A DNA stretch of 6,254 bases from Verrucomicrobiota bacterium (GTDB lineage Bacteria > Verrucomicrobiota > Verrucomicrobiia > Opitutales > Opitutaceae): contig JAEZSJ010000058.1 of the NCBI GenBank assembly GCA_023443985.1, forward strand, positions 1-6,254, in the 5' to 3' direction. Positions within the stretch are counted from its first letter, which is position 1, and the number at the start of each line of letters is the position of its first letter. This document shows, in pieces, positions 1 to 5,607 of this stretch. Position numbers and translations under genes: made by a program. The notes beneath the pieces were generated by a model. The model made no database searches. It was given only the letters and a program-made list of their open reading frames with translations, and was not told where the DNA came from.

Positions 1-2185
1 TGCCGGCGTTGCGGTTGCAGGTGGCGTAGGTGGTCTGGCAATGCACGTACGGCTCGATCTCGCGCAGCTCGGCGCGGGTGTTGTAGGCCGAGGGCATGAA
101 CGCGCGGTAGTACTCGTAGGCGCGGTCACCGTTGCCCAGCAGCGCCTCGGCGATCACGGCCCAGCTCTGCGTGTGGCAGAAGATGCCGGCGTTCTCCTTG
201 ATGCCGTGGTTGTAGATCACGCCGCCCATGACGGTCGGCGGCGTGTGCGTGAACGGCGGCGCGCTGAGCATGATGCCGTACGGCGTGGCGAGCTCGCGGT
301 TGAGGGCATCCATGGCGCTGCGACCCTGCGCGGGCGAGGCGGCGCCGGACATGACGGCCCAGACTTGGGTGTTGATGTAGATCTTGCCCTCGGCTTCGGT
401 CTTCGCGCCGTAGCGGTGGCCATCGTCGCCGATGGCCCAGAGGTACCACTCGCCATCCCAAGCGGCGGCCTGGATCGCGGCCTCGAGCTTCGTCTGCTCG
501 GCGCGGGCCCACGCGGCTTCGGCGAGGTAGGGCGAGGCGTCCCCGCCGAGCCGCGGCTCGGTCTGCGGCTCACCCGTTCTACTTGCGGAAGAATCTGCGA
601 GAGGGTTCGCCCTACCGGCGGATTCATGCGCGGCGAGTCTTTCCGCGATCTGCGCGTAGGTGACGAGTCCGTACCGGAGCTGGAAGGCGACCATGACGGA
701 TTCGCCGTTGTAGCCCATCTTCACGCAGTCGTTCCAGTCGGCGTGGAGGCCGCAGGGCAGGCCGTGGGTGCCGGAGCGTTCGAGGTTGAACTCGAGCGCG
801 CGGCGCAGGTGGCCGAGCACGGTGGCCTCGCCTTGGTCGGCGTATGGGAGAACCTTCTTGTAGAAGTCGAGGTCGCCGGTTTCCGCGACGTAGTCGGGGA
901 TGGCGTTGAAGAACCACTGGCAGTCGTCGGAGCGGTACTCCTCGCGTTTCGGCGGCGGCATCTGGCCCGGCGTATGGCTGAAGGGCTGCACGACGGGCAT
1001 CGCGCCGCCGTTGGAAACCTGGCCGGTGAGCATGAGCTCGAGGCGCTCGCGGATCTGGTCCTTGAGCATCGGCATGGCGCCGAGGAAGTCCTGCACCGTA
1101 TCGCGAAATCCGAGACCGTCACGCTCGCCGTTGTAGACGAGGGAGGCGTGGCGCGACCAGGTGTAGGTGATGAGCGCGTTGTAGGCGCCCCAGACGTTGG
1201 CCATCGAGTCGAACTCGGCGTCGGGCGTCTTCACGACCGCGGCCCCGAGCAGGTTGTGCCAATGCGACTTCAGTTTCTGGAGTTCGGCCTCGCAGCGTTC
1301 GCTGGTGCCGAACGCCGCGCGGGCCGCGTAGCCGTGCGAGTCGGGCGTGCCGAGGCCGAGCATGGCGATGAGCTCGCGCGTCTCGCCCGGCTGGAGGGAG
1401 AGCTCGACCTGGAGGGTGCCGCAGGCGTTTTCGCCCTCGGCGAGGAAGTTCGAGCACTGGCCGTCGGCAACGACCTGCGGGTTGGCGTAGGTGTTGTAGA
1501 CGGAGCCGAGGAAACGCTCGCGCACGGTCTCGTAGCCGGCGAGCGGCGCGCCCACGAGCGCCATCCAGAGGCGGTGACAACCCATGAGGTTGCTCGGGTC
1601 GAACTTGTGGTACGGGTGCACCGCCATGCCGAGCATGTCCTGCTCGACCGTCGCCTTGGTGATGAACTGCGAGTACTGGAGATTTGTGAGGTCGTTGGGC
1701 ATGTGCCACGGGCTGGCCATCTCGCAGTAGGTGAAGATCGCGAGCTTGCGCGGCTGCTTGCCCTTGTTGGTGACCTTCAGGCGCCAGTATTCAAAAGCCT
1801 GACCCAGCGGCACGAAGTACGTGCTCTCGGTCTCGATGGCCGAGTAGCGCGAGGTGATCGTCGTGTACGCGGTGCCGTGGCGGCAGGTGCTCTTGTACTT
1901 CGCGAGCGGCTTGCCCACGGGCTGCCACGACGAGGACCAGTAGTCGCCGCTCTCCTGATCGCGCAGGTAGAAGTAGCGGCCCGGCTGGTCGAGCGGCACG
2001 GAGTTGGAGCGCAGCCGCAGGAAACGCGAACCGAGCGCGCTCTTGTAGAAGGAGTAGCCGCCGGCGTTGTTGGTGATGATCGCGCCGTAGTCCAGCGACC
2101 CGAGGTAGTTGCTCCACGGGCGGGGCGTGTCAGGGCGCGTGATGACGTATTCCTTGGCCTTGTCGTCGAAGTGACCGAATTGCAT
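1..2185 (-). CDS. GH94 glycoside phosphorylase (cellobiose/chitobiose phosphorylase type), C-terminus off the left edge
   Basis: Family GH94 enzymes split beta-linked disaccharides with inorganic phosphate, giving a sugar 1-phosphate plus a free sugar in the cytoplasm, which saves ATP during use of cellulose or chitin fragments. The window holds 728 codons; the family is usually about 800 residues, so only the last part is missing. The start at 2185 gives MQFGHFDD...YVITRPDTPRPW, the classic GH94 N-terminus. Residues about 1-290 are the beta-sandwich domain and the rest is the (alpha/alpha)6 barrel. Visible motifs are GFRDTVQD (359-366), SDDCQWF (419-425), HADWND (481-486, with D486 matching the family catalytic Asp of the WND motif) and KENAGIFCHTQSW (663-675, H671 matching a phosphate-binding His). 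Residues about 524-555 are an extra segment encoded by an inserted palindromic repeat. No Shine-Dalgarno sequence is visible; the leader is pyrimidine-rich. GH94 membership is clear. The substrate is not: SDDCQW and HTQSW differ from the remembered cellobiose phosphorylase motifs (DDPLW, HNNPW), so a chitobiose-type or other specificity is possible. Confidence 0.93.
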   Translation of the reverse strand, partial: MQFGHFDDKAKEYVITRPDTPRPWSNYLGSLDYGAIITNNAGGYSFYKSALGSRFLRLRSNSVPLDQPGRYFYLRDQESGDYWSSSWQPVGKPLAKYKSTCRHGTAYTTITSRYSAIETESTYFVPLGQAFEYWRLKVTNKGKQPRKLAIFTYCEMASPWHMPNDLTNLQYSQFITKATVEQDMLGMAVHPYHKFDPSNLMGCHRLWMALVGAPLAGYETVRERFLGSVYNTYANPQVVADGQCSNFLAEGENACGTLQVELSLQPGETRELIAMLGLGTPDSHGYAARAAFGTSERCEAELQKLKSHWHNLLGAAVVKTPDAEFDSMANVWGAYNALITYTWSRHASLVYNGERDGLGFRDTVQDFLGAMPMLKDQIRERLELMLTGQVSNGGAMPVVQPFSHTPGQMPPPKREEYRSDDCQWFFNAIPDYVAETGDLDFYKKVLPYADQGEATVLGHLRRALEFNLERSGTHGLPCGLHADWNDCVKMGYNGESVMVAFQLRYGLVTYAQIAERLAAHESAGRANPLADSSASRTGEPQTEPRLGGDASPYLAEAAWARAEQTKLEAAIQAAAWDGEWYLWAIGDDGHRYGAKTEAEGKIYINTQVWAVMSGAASPAQGRSAMDALNRELATPYGIMLSAPPFTHTPPTVMGGVIYNHGIKENAGIFCHTQSWAVIAEALLGNGDRAYEYYRAFMPSAYNTRAELREIEPYVHCQTTYATCNRNAG
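526..616. repeat. 91-bp palindromic mobile-type repeat inserted in frame in the GH94 gene
   Basis: The ends are perfect 10-bp inverted repeats, GGTAGGGCGA at 526-535 and TCGCCCTACC at 607-616. Inside lie a perfect 16-bp palindrome (546-561), a small stem GGCG/CGCC (536-539 with 544-547) and a weak stem GCGGA/TCTGC (585-589 with 594-598). GGCG occurs directly before (521-524) and after (617-620) the element, 96 bp apart, which looks like a target duplication plus insert of exactly 32 codons. On the minus strand it is read as G524 to L554, rich in Gly, Ala, Ser, Pro and Arg, unlike the flanking helical sequence. Four of its six frames lack stops; one stop source is the TAG in each terminal repeat. 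From memory, repeats with these GGTAGGGC-type ends are scattered between genes in Opitutus-like genomes; this was not checked. It has no coding capacity for a transposase, so any movement would need enzymes supplied elsewhere. Confidence 0.8.
546..561. repeat. Perfect 16-bp palindrome inside the inserted repeat
   Basis: CCGAGCCG at 546-553 is followed directly by its exact reverse complement CGGCTCGG at 554-561, with no spacer. The second half is partly repeated: GCGGCTC occurs at 553-559 and again at 565-571. In DNA it could form a cruciform. In the GH94 transcript, nested inside the 10-bp terminal repeats, it would contribute to a strongly folded segment within the coding region. Confidence 0.85.
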
Positions 2186-2221
2186 GGGAGAAGAGTTGGG
2201 GGGAAGAGCCGGAGACCGAGC

Positions 2222-2250
2222 GCTAAATCACAAGCCGGCCGCCCTGCCAA
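2222..2250 (-). promoter_or_regulatory. Candidate sigma-70-like promoter for the GH94 gene
   Basis: Reading the minus strand, TTGGCA (2250-2245) matches the -35 consensus at five of six positions. After a 17-bp spacer comes TTTAGC (2227-2222), a weak -10 with three of six matches. The start of transcription would fall near 2215, giving a leader of roughly 30 nt before the ATG at 2185. Spacing and place are right but the -10 is poor, so this is a suggestion only. Confidence 0.35.
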
Positions 2251-2325
2251 GCGCGCGCTGCGCCTCCAACGGTCCGCCACAGGCCCCATAGCCCCGCCCC
2301 CCCCGGACGGCGCGTCCCATTCTCC

Positions 2326-2361
2326 GACCGCTTAAGTAGACGGTCGTCGGGTTAAGCGGTC
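2326..2361. repeat. 36-bp palindromic repeat, copy 1
   Basis: The arms GACCGCTTAA (2326-2335) and TTAAGCGGTC (2352-2361) are perfect 10-bp inverted repeats around a 16-nt centre, which itself contains GACG/CGTC (2339-2342 with 2345-2348). A second copy, 31 of 36 bases identical, starts 122 bp further on. It lies between divergent genes, where a transcription terminator is not expected, so a dispersed palindromic element or a protein-binding site is more likely. Confidence 0.75.
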
Positions 2362-2447
2362 CGTACGTGGGGCGATCGGGAGGTTGCCAGCCTGCCTTGG
2401 GGCCGCGGGTGAAACCACTCGGCGACCGGGCGCCGTACTCCGGCGGC

Positions 2448-2483
2448 GACTGCTTAAGTGGACGACCGTCGGGTTAAGCGGTT
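2448..2483. repeat. 36-bp palindromic repeat, copy 2
   Basis: This is the same 36-bp unit as at 2326-2361 with five differences: positions 4, 13, 18, 19 and 36 of the unit. The arms remain pairable if G-T pairs are allowed (ACTGCTTAA against TTAAGCGGT). The two changes in the centre turn GACG-GT-CGTC into GACG-AC-CGTC, so the inner stem is kept. It ends 88 bp before the sufE start codon. Confidence 0.75.
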
Positions 2484-2571
2484 GGCACGCCGCGACGCTC
2501 GCCGACGGACGCCGGCGGGACCACCTCGCCGCTCGCCACACCGCGTCCGGCCACCCAGGCTTCGTCGCGCC

Positions 2572-2976
2572 ATGACCGTCCCCCAACGCGAAGCCGCCCT
2601 CATCGCCGATCTCGCACTCCTGCCCAGTTGGCAGGAACGCCTCGAGGAGCTGCTCCGGCGGGACCGCCGCCGGGCCGGCCTCGATCCCGCCGAGCGGACC
2701 AACGCCCACCGCGTGCCCGGCTGTGTATCGCGCGTCTGGCTGGCCGCGACGCGCGAGGGTGAACGCTGCCGCTTCCGCACCGAGGCCGAGGCGCCGGCGG
2801 TGCGTGCGCTCATCGGCACGCTCGCCGCGCTCTACGACGATGCACCGGCCGCCGAGGTCGTCGCGCATGAGCCGACGTTTCTCGCCGCCCTCGATCTCGA
2901 GCGACACCTCACCGGCACGCGCCGCGAGGCCTTCACGAAGGCCCGCGACGCCCTTCGCGCCTTCGCCGCCGCGTAA
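2572..2976 (+). CDS. sufE: SufE-family cysteine desulfuration protein
   Basis: SufE accepts persulfide sulfur from a cysteine desulfurase (SufS in the Suf system) and passes it on for Fe-S cluster assembly in the cytoplasm. The product has 134 residues, close to the usual 135-145. The hallmark is NAHRVPGCVSRVWLA (residues 44-58), with the sulfur-accepting cysteine at C51, the same number as in E. coli SufE. Before it comes an N-terminal helix ending in SWQERLEELLRRDRR, and after it the family pattern FRTEAEAPAVRALIGTLAALY (68-88) and LDLERHLTGTRREAF (107-121). The ATG at 2572 is chosen because it gives the family N-terminus; upstream extension runs through a palindromic repeat. No clear ribosome binding site is seen. 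No sufS, sufB, sufC or sufD gene is adjacent, so it is a stand-alone copy. CsdE, a close relative of SufE, cannot be excluded. Confidence 0.93.
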   Translation: MTVPQREAALIADLALLPSWQERLEELLRRDRRRAGLDPAERTNAHRVPGCVSRVWLAATREGERCRFRTEAEAPAVRALIGTLAALYDDAPAAEVVAHEPTFLAALDLERHLTGTRREAFTKARDALRAFAAA

Positions 2977-3230
2977 CAAAAGCAGCCTGGTCTTCCTCGC
3001 CCCACGGAAGCGAAACCGCAGACGCGACGGGCGCCTCGGCACTCCCGCCTCCCGCGCGCCGCAACCGCCTCAGGAGGTCTCATTCAACACGGGGAGAGAA
3101 CGCTGAAGCTCACCGGTCCGCCAATCCCTCGTCCCCATGGTCAGTGTCTCCCGCGGACCATCTGCCAGGGGGCCGAATTGAACGATCTCTGCCGCCCAAG
3201 GGGGCGCCGGCTCAACAGCATGAGTCCGCC
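2977..3230. other. Convergent intergenic region between sufE and the histidine kinase gene
   Basis: Both flanking genes end here, so terminators are expected, but none is convincing. The candidates are a hairpin ATGGTC/GACCAT (3137-3142 with 3156-3161, 13-nt loop) and a GC-rich hairpin CGCCC/GGGCG (3193-3197 with 3202-3206, 4-nt loop). Neither is followed by a T-run on either strand. Short open frames in the gap show no recognisable protein. At 254 bp the gap is long for a plain convergent spacer and may hold decayed sequence. Confidence 0.5.
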
Positions 3231-5474
3231 TCAGGCGCCAGCGCCGGCGTTAGCGCCCGCCGCCGCATCACGCCCGGGAGTGAGCGCGCGGATGAGCGCA
3301 TCCACGATCTGTTCGTTGAACAACGGCTTCGTGAGCACCGCCGCGAGCCCGGCCTGTTTGAGCTGCTCGGGGGTGATCGTCGCACCATAGGCGGTCATGA
3401 GCAGCACCGGCACGGGGCGCGGCGACTCGGCGATCTTCTCCGCCAACTGCAACCCGTTGAGGCGGGGCATCGCGAAATCCGTGAGCACGGCCCTGAACGG
3501 CTGCTCGGCGCGGCTGAACAGCTCCCAGGCCGCCCCGCCGTCGGCCGCCACCGCCACCTCGCAGCCCCGCCGCTCGAGCGCGGTCGTGAGCACATAGACG
3601 ACCGCCGCGTCGTCCTCCGCCACCAGCACCCGCACCCCGCGCAGCACCGCGCCGGCGTCCTCCGTCGTTGAAACGTGGACATGCGGGAGCAGCACGTGGA
3701 ACGTCGCGCCGCGGTGCGGCTCGCTCTCGACCCAGACGGTGCCGTTGTGCCGCGCGACCACGCTCTGCACGACCGCGAGGCCGAGCCCGGTCCCCTTGCC
3801 GGCCGGCTTCGTGGTGAAGAACGGCTTGAAGATCCGGTCGACATGTTCGGGCGGGATGCCCGGGCCGGTGTCGCTCACGGAGAGCCGCACGTAGTCGCCG
3901 GGCGGGAGATGGGTGATGCTGGCCGGGGCCTCCGACGGCAGGCGCACATCGCGCAGGCTGATCGTGAGCGTGCCCTTCTGGCCCATCGCGTCGCGCGCGT
4001 TGTTCAGCAGGTTCATGAGCACCTGCAGCAACTGTGTCCGATCCGCCATCACGCGATCGTCGACCCCGCTCGTGTGCAGCTGCAGCTCGATGGAGCGCGG
4101 CAGCCCCGAGCGCAGGAGCATCAACGACTCGTTGAGCAGCTCGCCGAGCCGGATCTCGGAGATCGGTTCCGGGCTCTGCCGGCTGTACGCGAGCAGCTGC
4201 CGGACGACGGAGGTCGCGTGCGCGACGGAGTTGAGCGTGAGCTCGAGGTTCTCCTGCACCGGATGGTCCCGCGGCAGGTCCTGTTTCGCCAACTGCAGCC
4301 AGCAGACGATCGACGTGAGGCAGTTGTTGAAATCGTGCGCCACGCCCCCGGCGAACTCGCCGATCGCCTCCATGCGCTGCGCGTGGAGCAGCTGCTCCTG
4401 CAACACCTCGCGCTCCTTGCGCGCCTGCTCCCGCTCTTGGTCGCCGCGCTCGAGGCTCTTGAGCATCCCGTTGATCCGGCGCGCCACGCTCGCGATCTCG
4501 TCGTCGCCCGCCACATCGACCCGGCCACGCCCCCCGGGCACCTCGCCCACCAGTGCAACCTCCTCGCTGAGTCGCTCCAGGCGACCGATCACCTGCCGCC
4601 GCAACATCCACGTGGTCAGCAGCGCGACGAGCACCGCTGCGCCGGCCAGCTGCCAGAACATCAGGCGCCGCGCGCGCACCCCTTCCTGGTAGGCGGCCCG
4701 GTCGAGTTCCAGCCGCATGCCGAACAACGGCGCCCCGGCCGCGTCGCGAAACAGCGTCGCGACCGCCATGCGCGCGTCCGACAACAGGTCGACCCGCACG
4801 TCCTGCAGCGCCGGCGCCAGCCCCTCGGTGTCGCGCCACTCGGGCGCGGCGAGCAGGACCGGCCGCACGCCCAGGATCCGCTCCAGCCGCTCGAGCAGCC
4901 GCTCGTCGATCCGCCGCACCGCGACCAGCGCGCCCTGCACCGCGCCCTCGCGCGAGGTGGGCAGCACCGGCAGGGCCACGAAGAACGCCAGCGTGCCGTC
5001 GTAGTGGCAGAATCCATCCAGCTCCCGGCGCTGCAGACCGGTGCCGGCCACCTGTCGCGCCGCCGAGGCGAGGCCGACGACCTGGTCGCCGCTCGGCCGT
5101 ACCAGGGTCTCCGCGTCGGCCGGCAACAACGCCCCACCCACGAAGTCGCCCGCGCGGCTGTACACCAGCATCGCGTCCACCTGCACATTGCGCAGCGAGT
5201 CCAACGTCCAGTTCGCGAGCTCGTAGGCCGGCGCCGGCGCGGCGGCATACGCGGCCGTGTCGTCCCATTCCGAATAGTCGCGCGCGGTGCGCCGCAGCGA
5301 CTCGTGTTCGGCCTCCACGATGCGGTTCAGGCTGCGCGCCGCCTCCTGCGCCTCGCGCAGCTCCATCGTGGCCAGACCACGCATGAACACGCGCCCCGTG
5401 AGGCCCGCGATCAGCAGGATCAACCCGGCGAAAACAAGAACCACGCCCAAACGCGCTCGACTCTGAAGCTTCAT
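3231..5474 (-). CDS. Membrane hybrid sensor histidine kinase (CHASE4-HAMP-HisKA-HATPase-receiver)
   Basis: The 747-residue product senses an outside signal and starts a phosphorelay. In order: a transmembrane helix (about 9-31); a periplasmic CHASE4-like sensor (about 32-268) with the signature YSEWDDTAAY (67-76); a second membrane helix (about 271-291); a HAMP linker (about 292-345); a coiled coil rich in Glu, Arg and Gln (340-368); HisKA with GGVAHDFNN and phospho-acceptor H380; HATPase with N-box MNLLNNARDAM (487-497), G1 DTGPGIP (535-541), F-box FKPFFTTKP and G2 GKGTGLGL (559-566); and a receiver (about 613-730) with acidic pair D621/D622, phospho-acceptor D666, T694 and K716. The tail is Ala-Gly rich. 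The ATG at 5474 places the first helix at the N-terminus. The frame stays open to 5750, but that part is antisense to the TatD-family gene. The HDFNN kinase-plus-receiver form resembles CckA-type kinases, which pass phosphate to a separate Hpt protein. No partner regulator is visible here. Confidence 0.95.
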   Translation of the reverse strand: MKLQSRARLGVVLVFAGLILLIAGLTGRVFMRGLATMELREAQEAARSLNRIVEAEHESLRRTARDYSEWDDTAAYAAAPAPAYELANWTLDSLRNVQVDAMLVYSRAGDFVGGALLPADAETLVRPSGDQVVGLASAARQVAGTGLQRRELDGFCHYDGTLAFFVALPVLPTSREGAVQGALVAVRRIDERLLERLERILGVRPVLLAAPEWRDTEGLAPALQDVRVDLLSDARMAVATLFRDAAGAPLFGMRLELDRAAYQEGVRARRLMFWQLAGAAVLVALLTTWMLRRQVIGRLERLSEEVALVGEVPGGRGRVDVAGDDEIASVARRINGMLKSLERGDQEREQARKEREVLQEQLLHAQRMEAIGEFAGGVAHDFNNCLTSIVCWLQLAKQDLPRDHPVQENLELTLNSVAHATSVVRQLLAYSRQSPEPISEIRLGELLNESLMLLRSGLPRSIELQLHTSGVDDRVMADRTQLLQVLMNLLNNARDAMGQKGTLTISLRDVRLPSEAPASITHLPPGDYVRLSVSDTGPGIPPEHVDRIFKPFFTTKPAGKGTGLGLAVVQSVVARHNGTVWVESEPHRGATFHVLLPHVHVSTTEDAGAVLRGVRVLVAEDDAAVVYVLTTALERRGCEVAVAADGGAAWELFSRAEQPFRAVLTDFAMPRLNGLQLAEKIAESPRPVPVLLMTAYGATITPEQLKQAGLAAVLTKPLFNEQIVDALIRALTPGRDAAAGANAGAGA

Positions 5475-5607
5475 GGGGTCGTCGCCGGCTCCTCCGGCGC
5501 TGTGAGCCCCTAGCAAGCACAACGGCGGCGGCGGAGCAACCGCGCGACTCCACCAATTTTGCGGGTGCGGACGAGGGGCCTCCCGCCCATCCTCCCCCTC
5601 GGCCGCC
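5475..5607. other. Divergent intergenic region between the histidine kinase and TatD-family genes
   Basis: This 133-bp gap must drive both genes. It contains one short A/T tract (CCAATTTTG near 5553-5561) in otherwise GC-rich DNA, which could be part of a promoter. No -35/-10 pair is good enough to call on either strand, and there is no clear operator palindrome. Confidence 0.5.
5489..5495 (-). promoter_or_regulatory. Possible ribosome binding site of the histidine kinase gene
   Basis: On the minus strand GGAGGAG stands 14 nt before the ATG at 5474. The sequence is a strong Shine-Dalgarno match but the spacing is longer than the usual 5-9 nt. It is the only such match seen before any of the four genes and supports the start at 5474 over longer versions. 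Confidence 0.45.

Larger units (their letters stand above)
2186..2571. other. Divergent intergenic region between the GH94 gene and sufE
   Basis: This 386-bp gap separates two genes that point away from each other, so it must carry both promoters. It holds a candidate promoter for the GH94 gene (2222-2250), a C-rich run (eight C at 2297-2304) and two copies of a 36-bp palindromic repeat. I see no convincing small gene in it. An open frame that continues upstream of sufE to a GTG at 2458 starts inside the second repeat copy, and its Arg-rich product (RRDARRRTP and similar) looks non-coding. I could not pick a sufE promoter. Confidence 0.7.

Noticed and set aside
41..2335. 764-codon open frame on the plus strand, opposite the GH94 gene
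   Set aside because: Its product is a composition-driven Arg/Val/Glu/His-rich string with no recognisable domain, while the minus strand encodes a clear GH94 enzyme. It is a shadow of high-GC codon use.
2326..2483. Integron attC sites, because GTTAAGC in both 36-bp repeats fits the GTTRRRY core
   Set aside because: The opposite arm reads GCTTAAG rather than RYYYAAC, the whole site is only about 28-36 bp where attC sites are roughly 57 bp or more, and no cassette gene lies between the copies.
2458..2571. Upstream extension of sufE to the GTG at 2458
   Set aside because: It begins inside a palindromic repeat and encodes an Arg-rich stretch not found in SufE proteins, whereas the ATG at 2572 gives a normal 134-residue protein with the cysteine at position 51.
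3193..3206. Rho-independent terminator between sufE and the kinase
   Set aside because: The stem has only five pairs and there is no T-run after it on either strand, so it was not called as a terminator.
3675..5513. 612-codon plus-strand open frame opposite the kinase gene
   Set aside because: It is rich in Arg, His, Gln and Pro with no domain, and the kinase motifs on the other strand explain the sequence.
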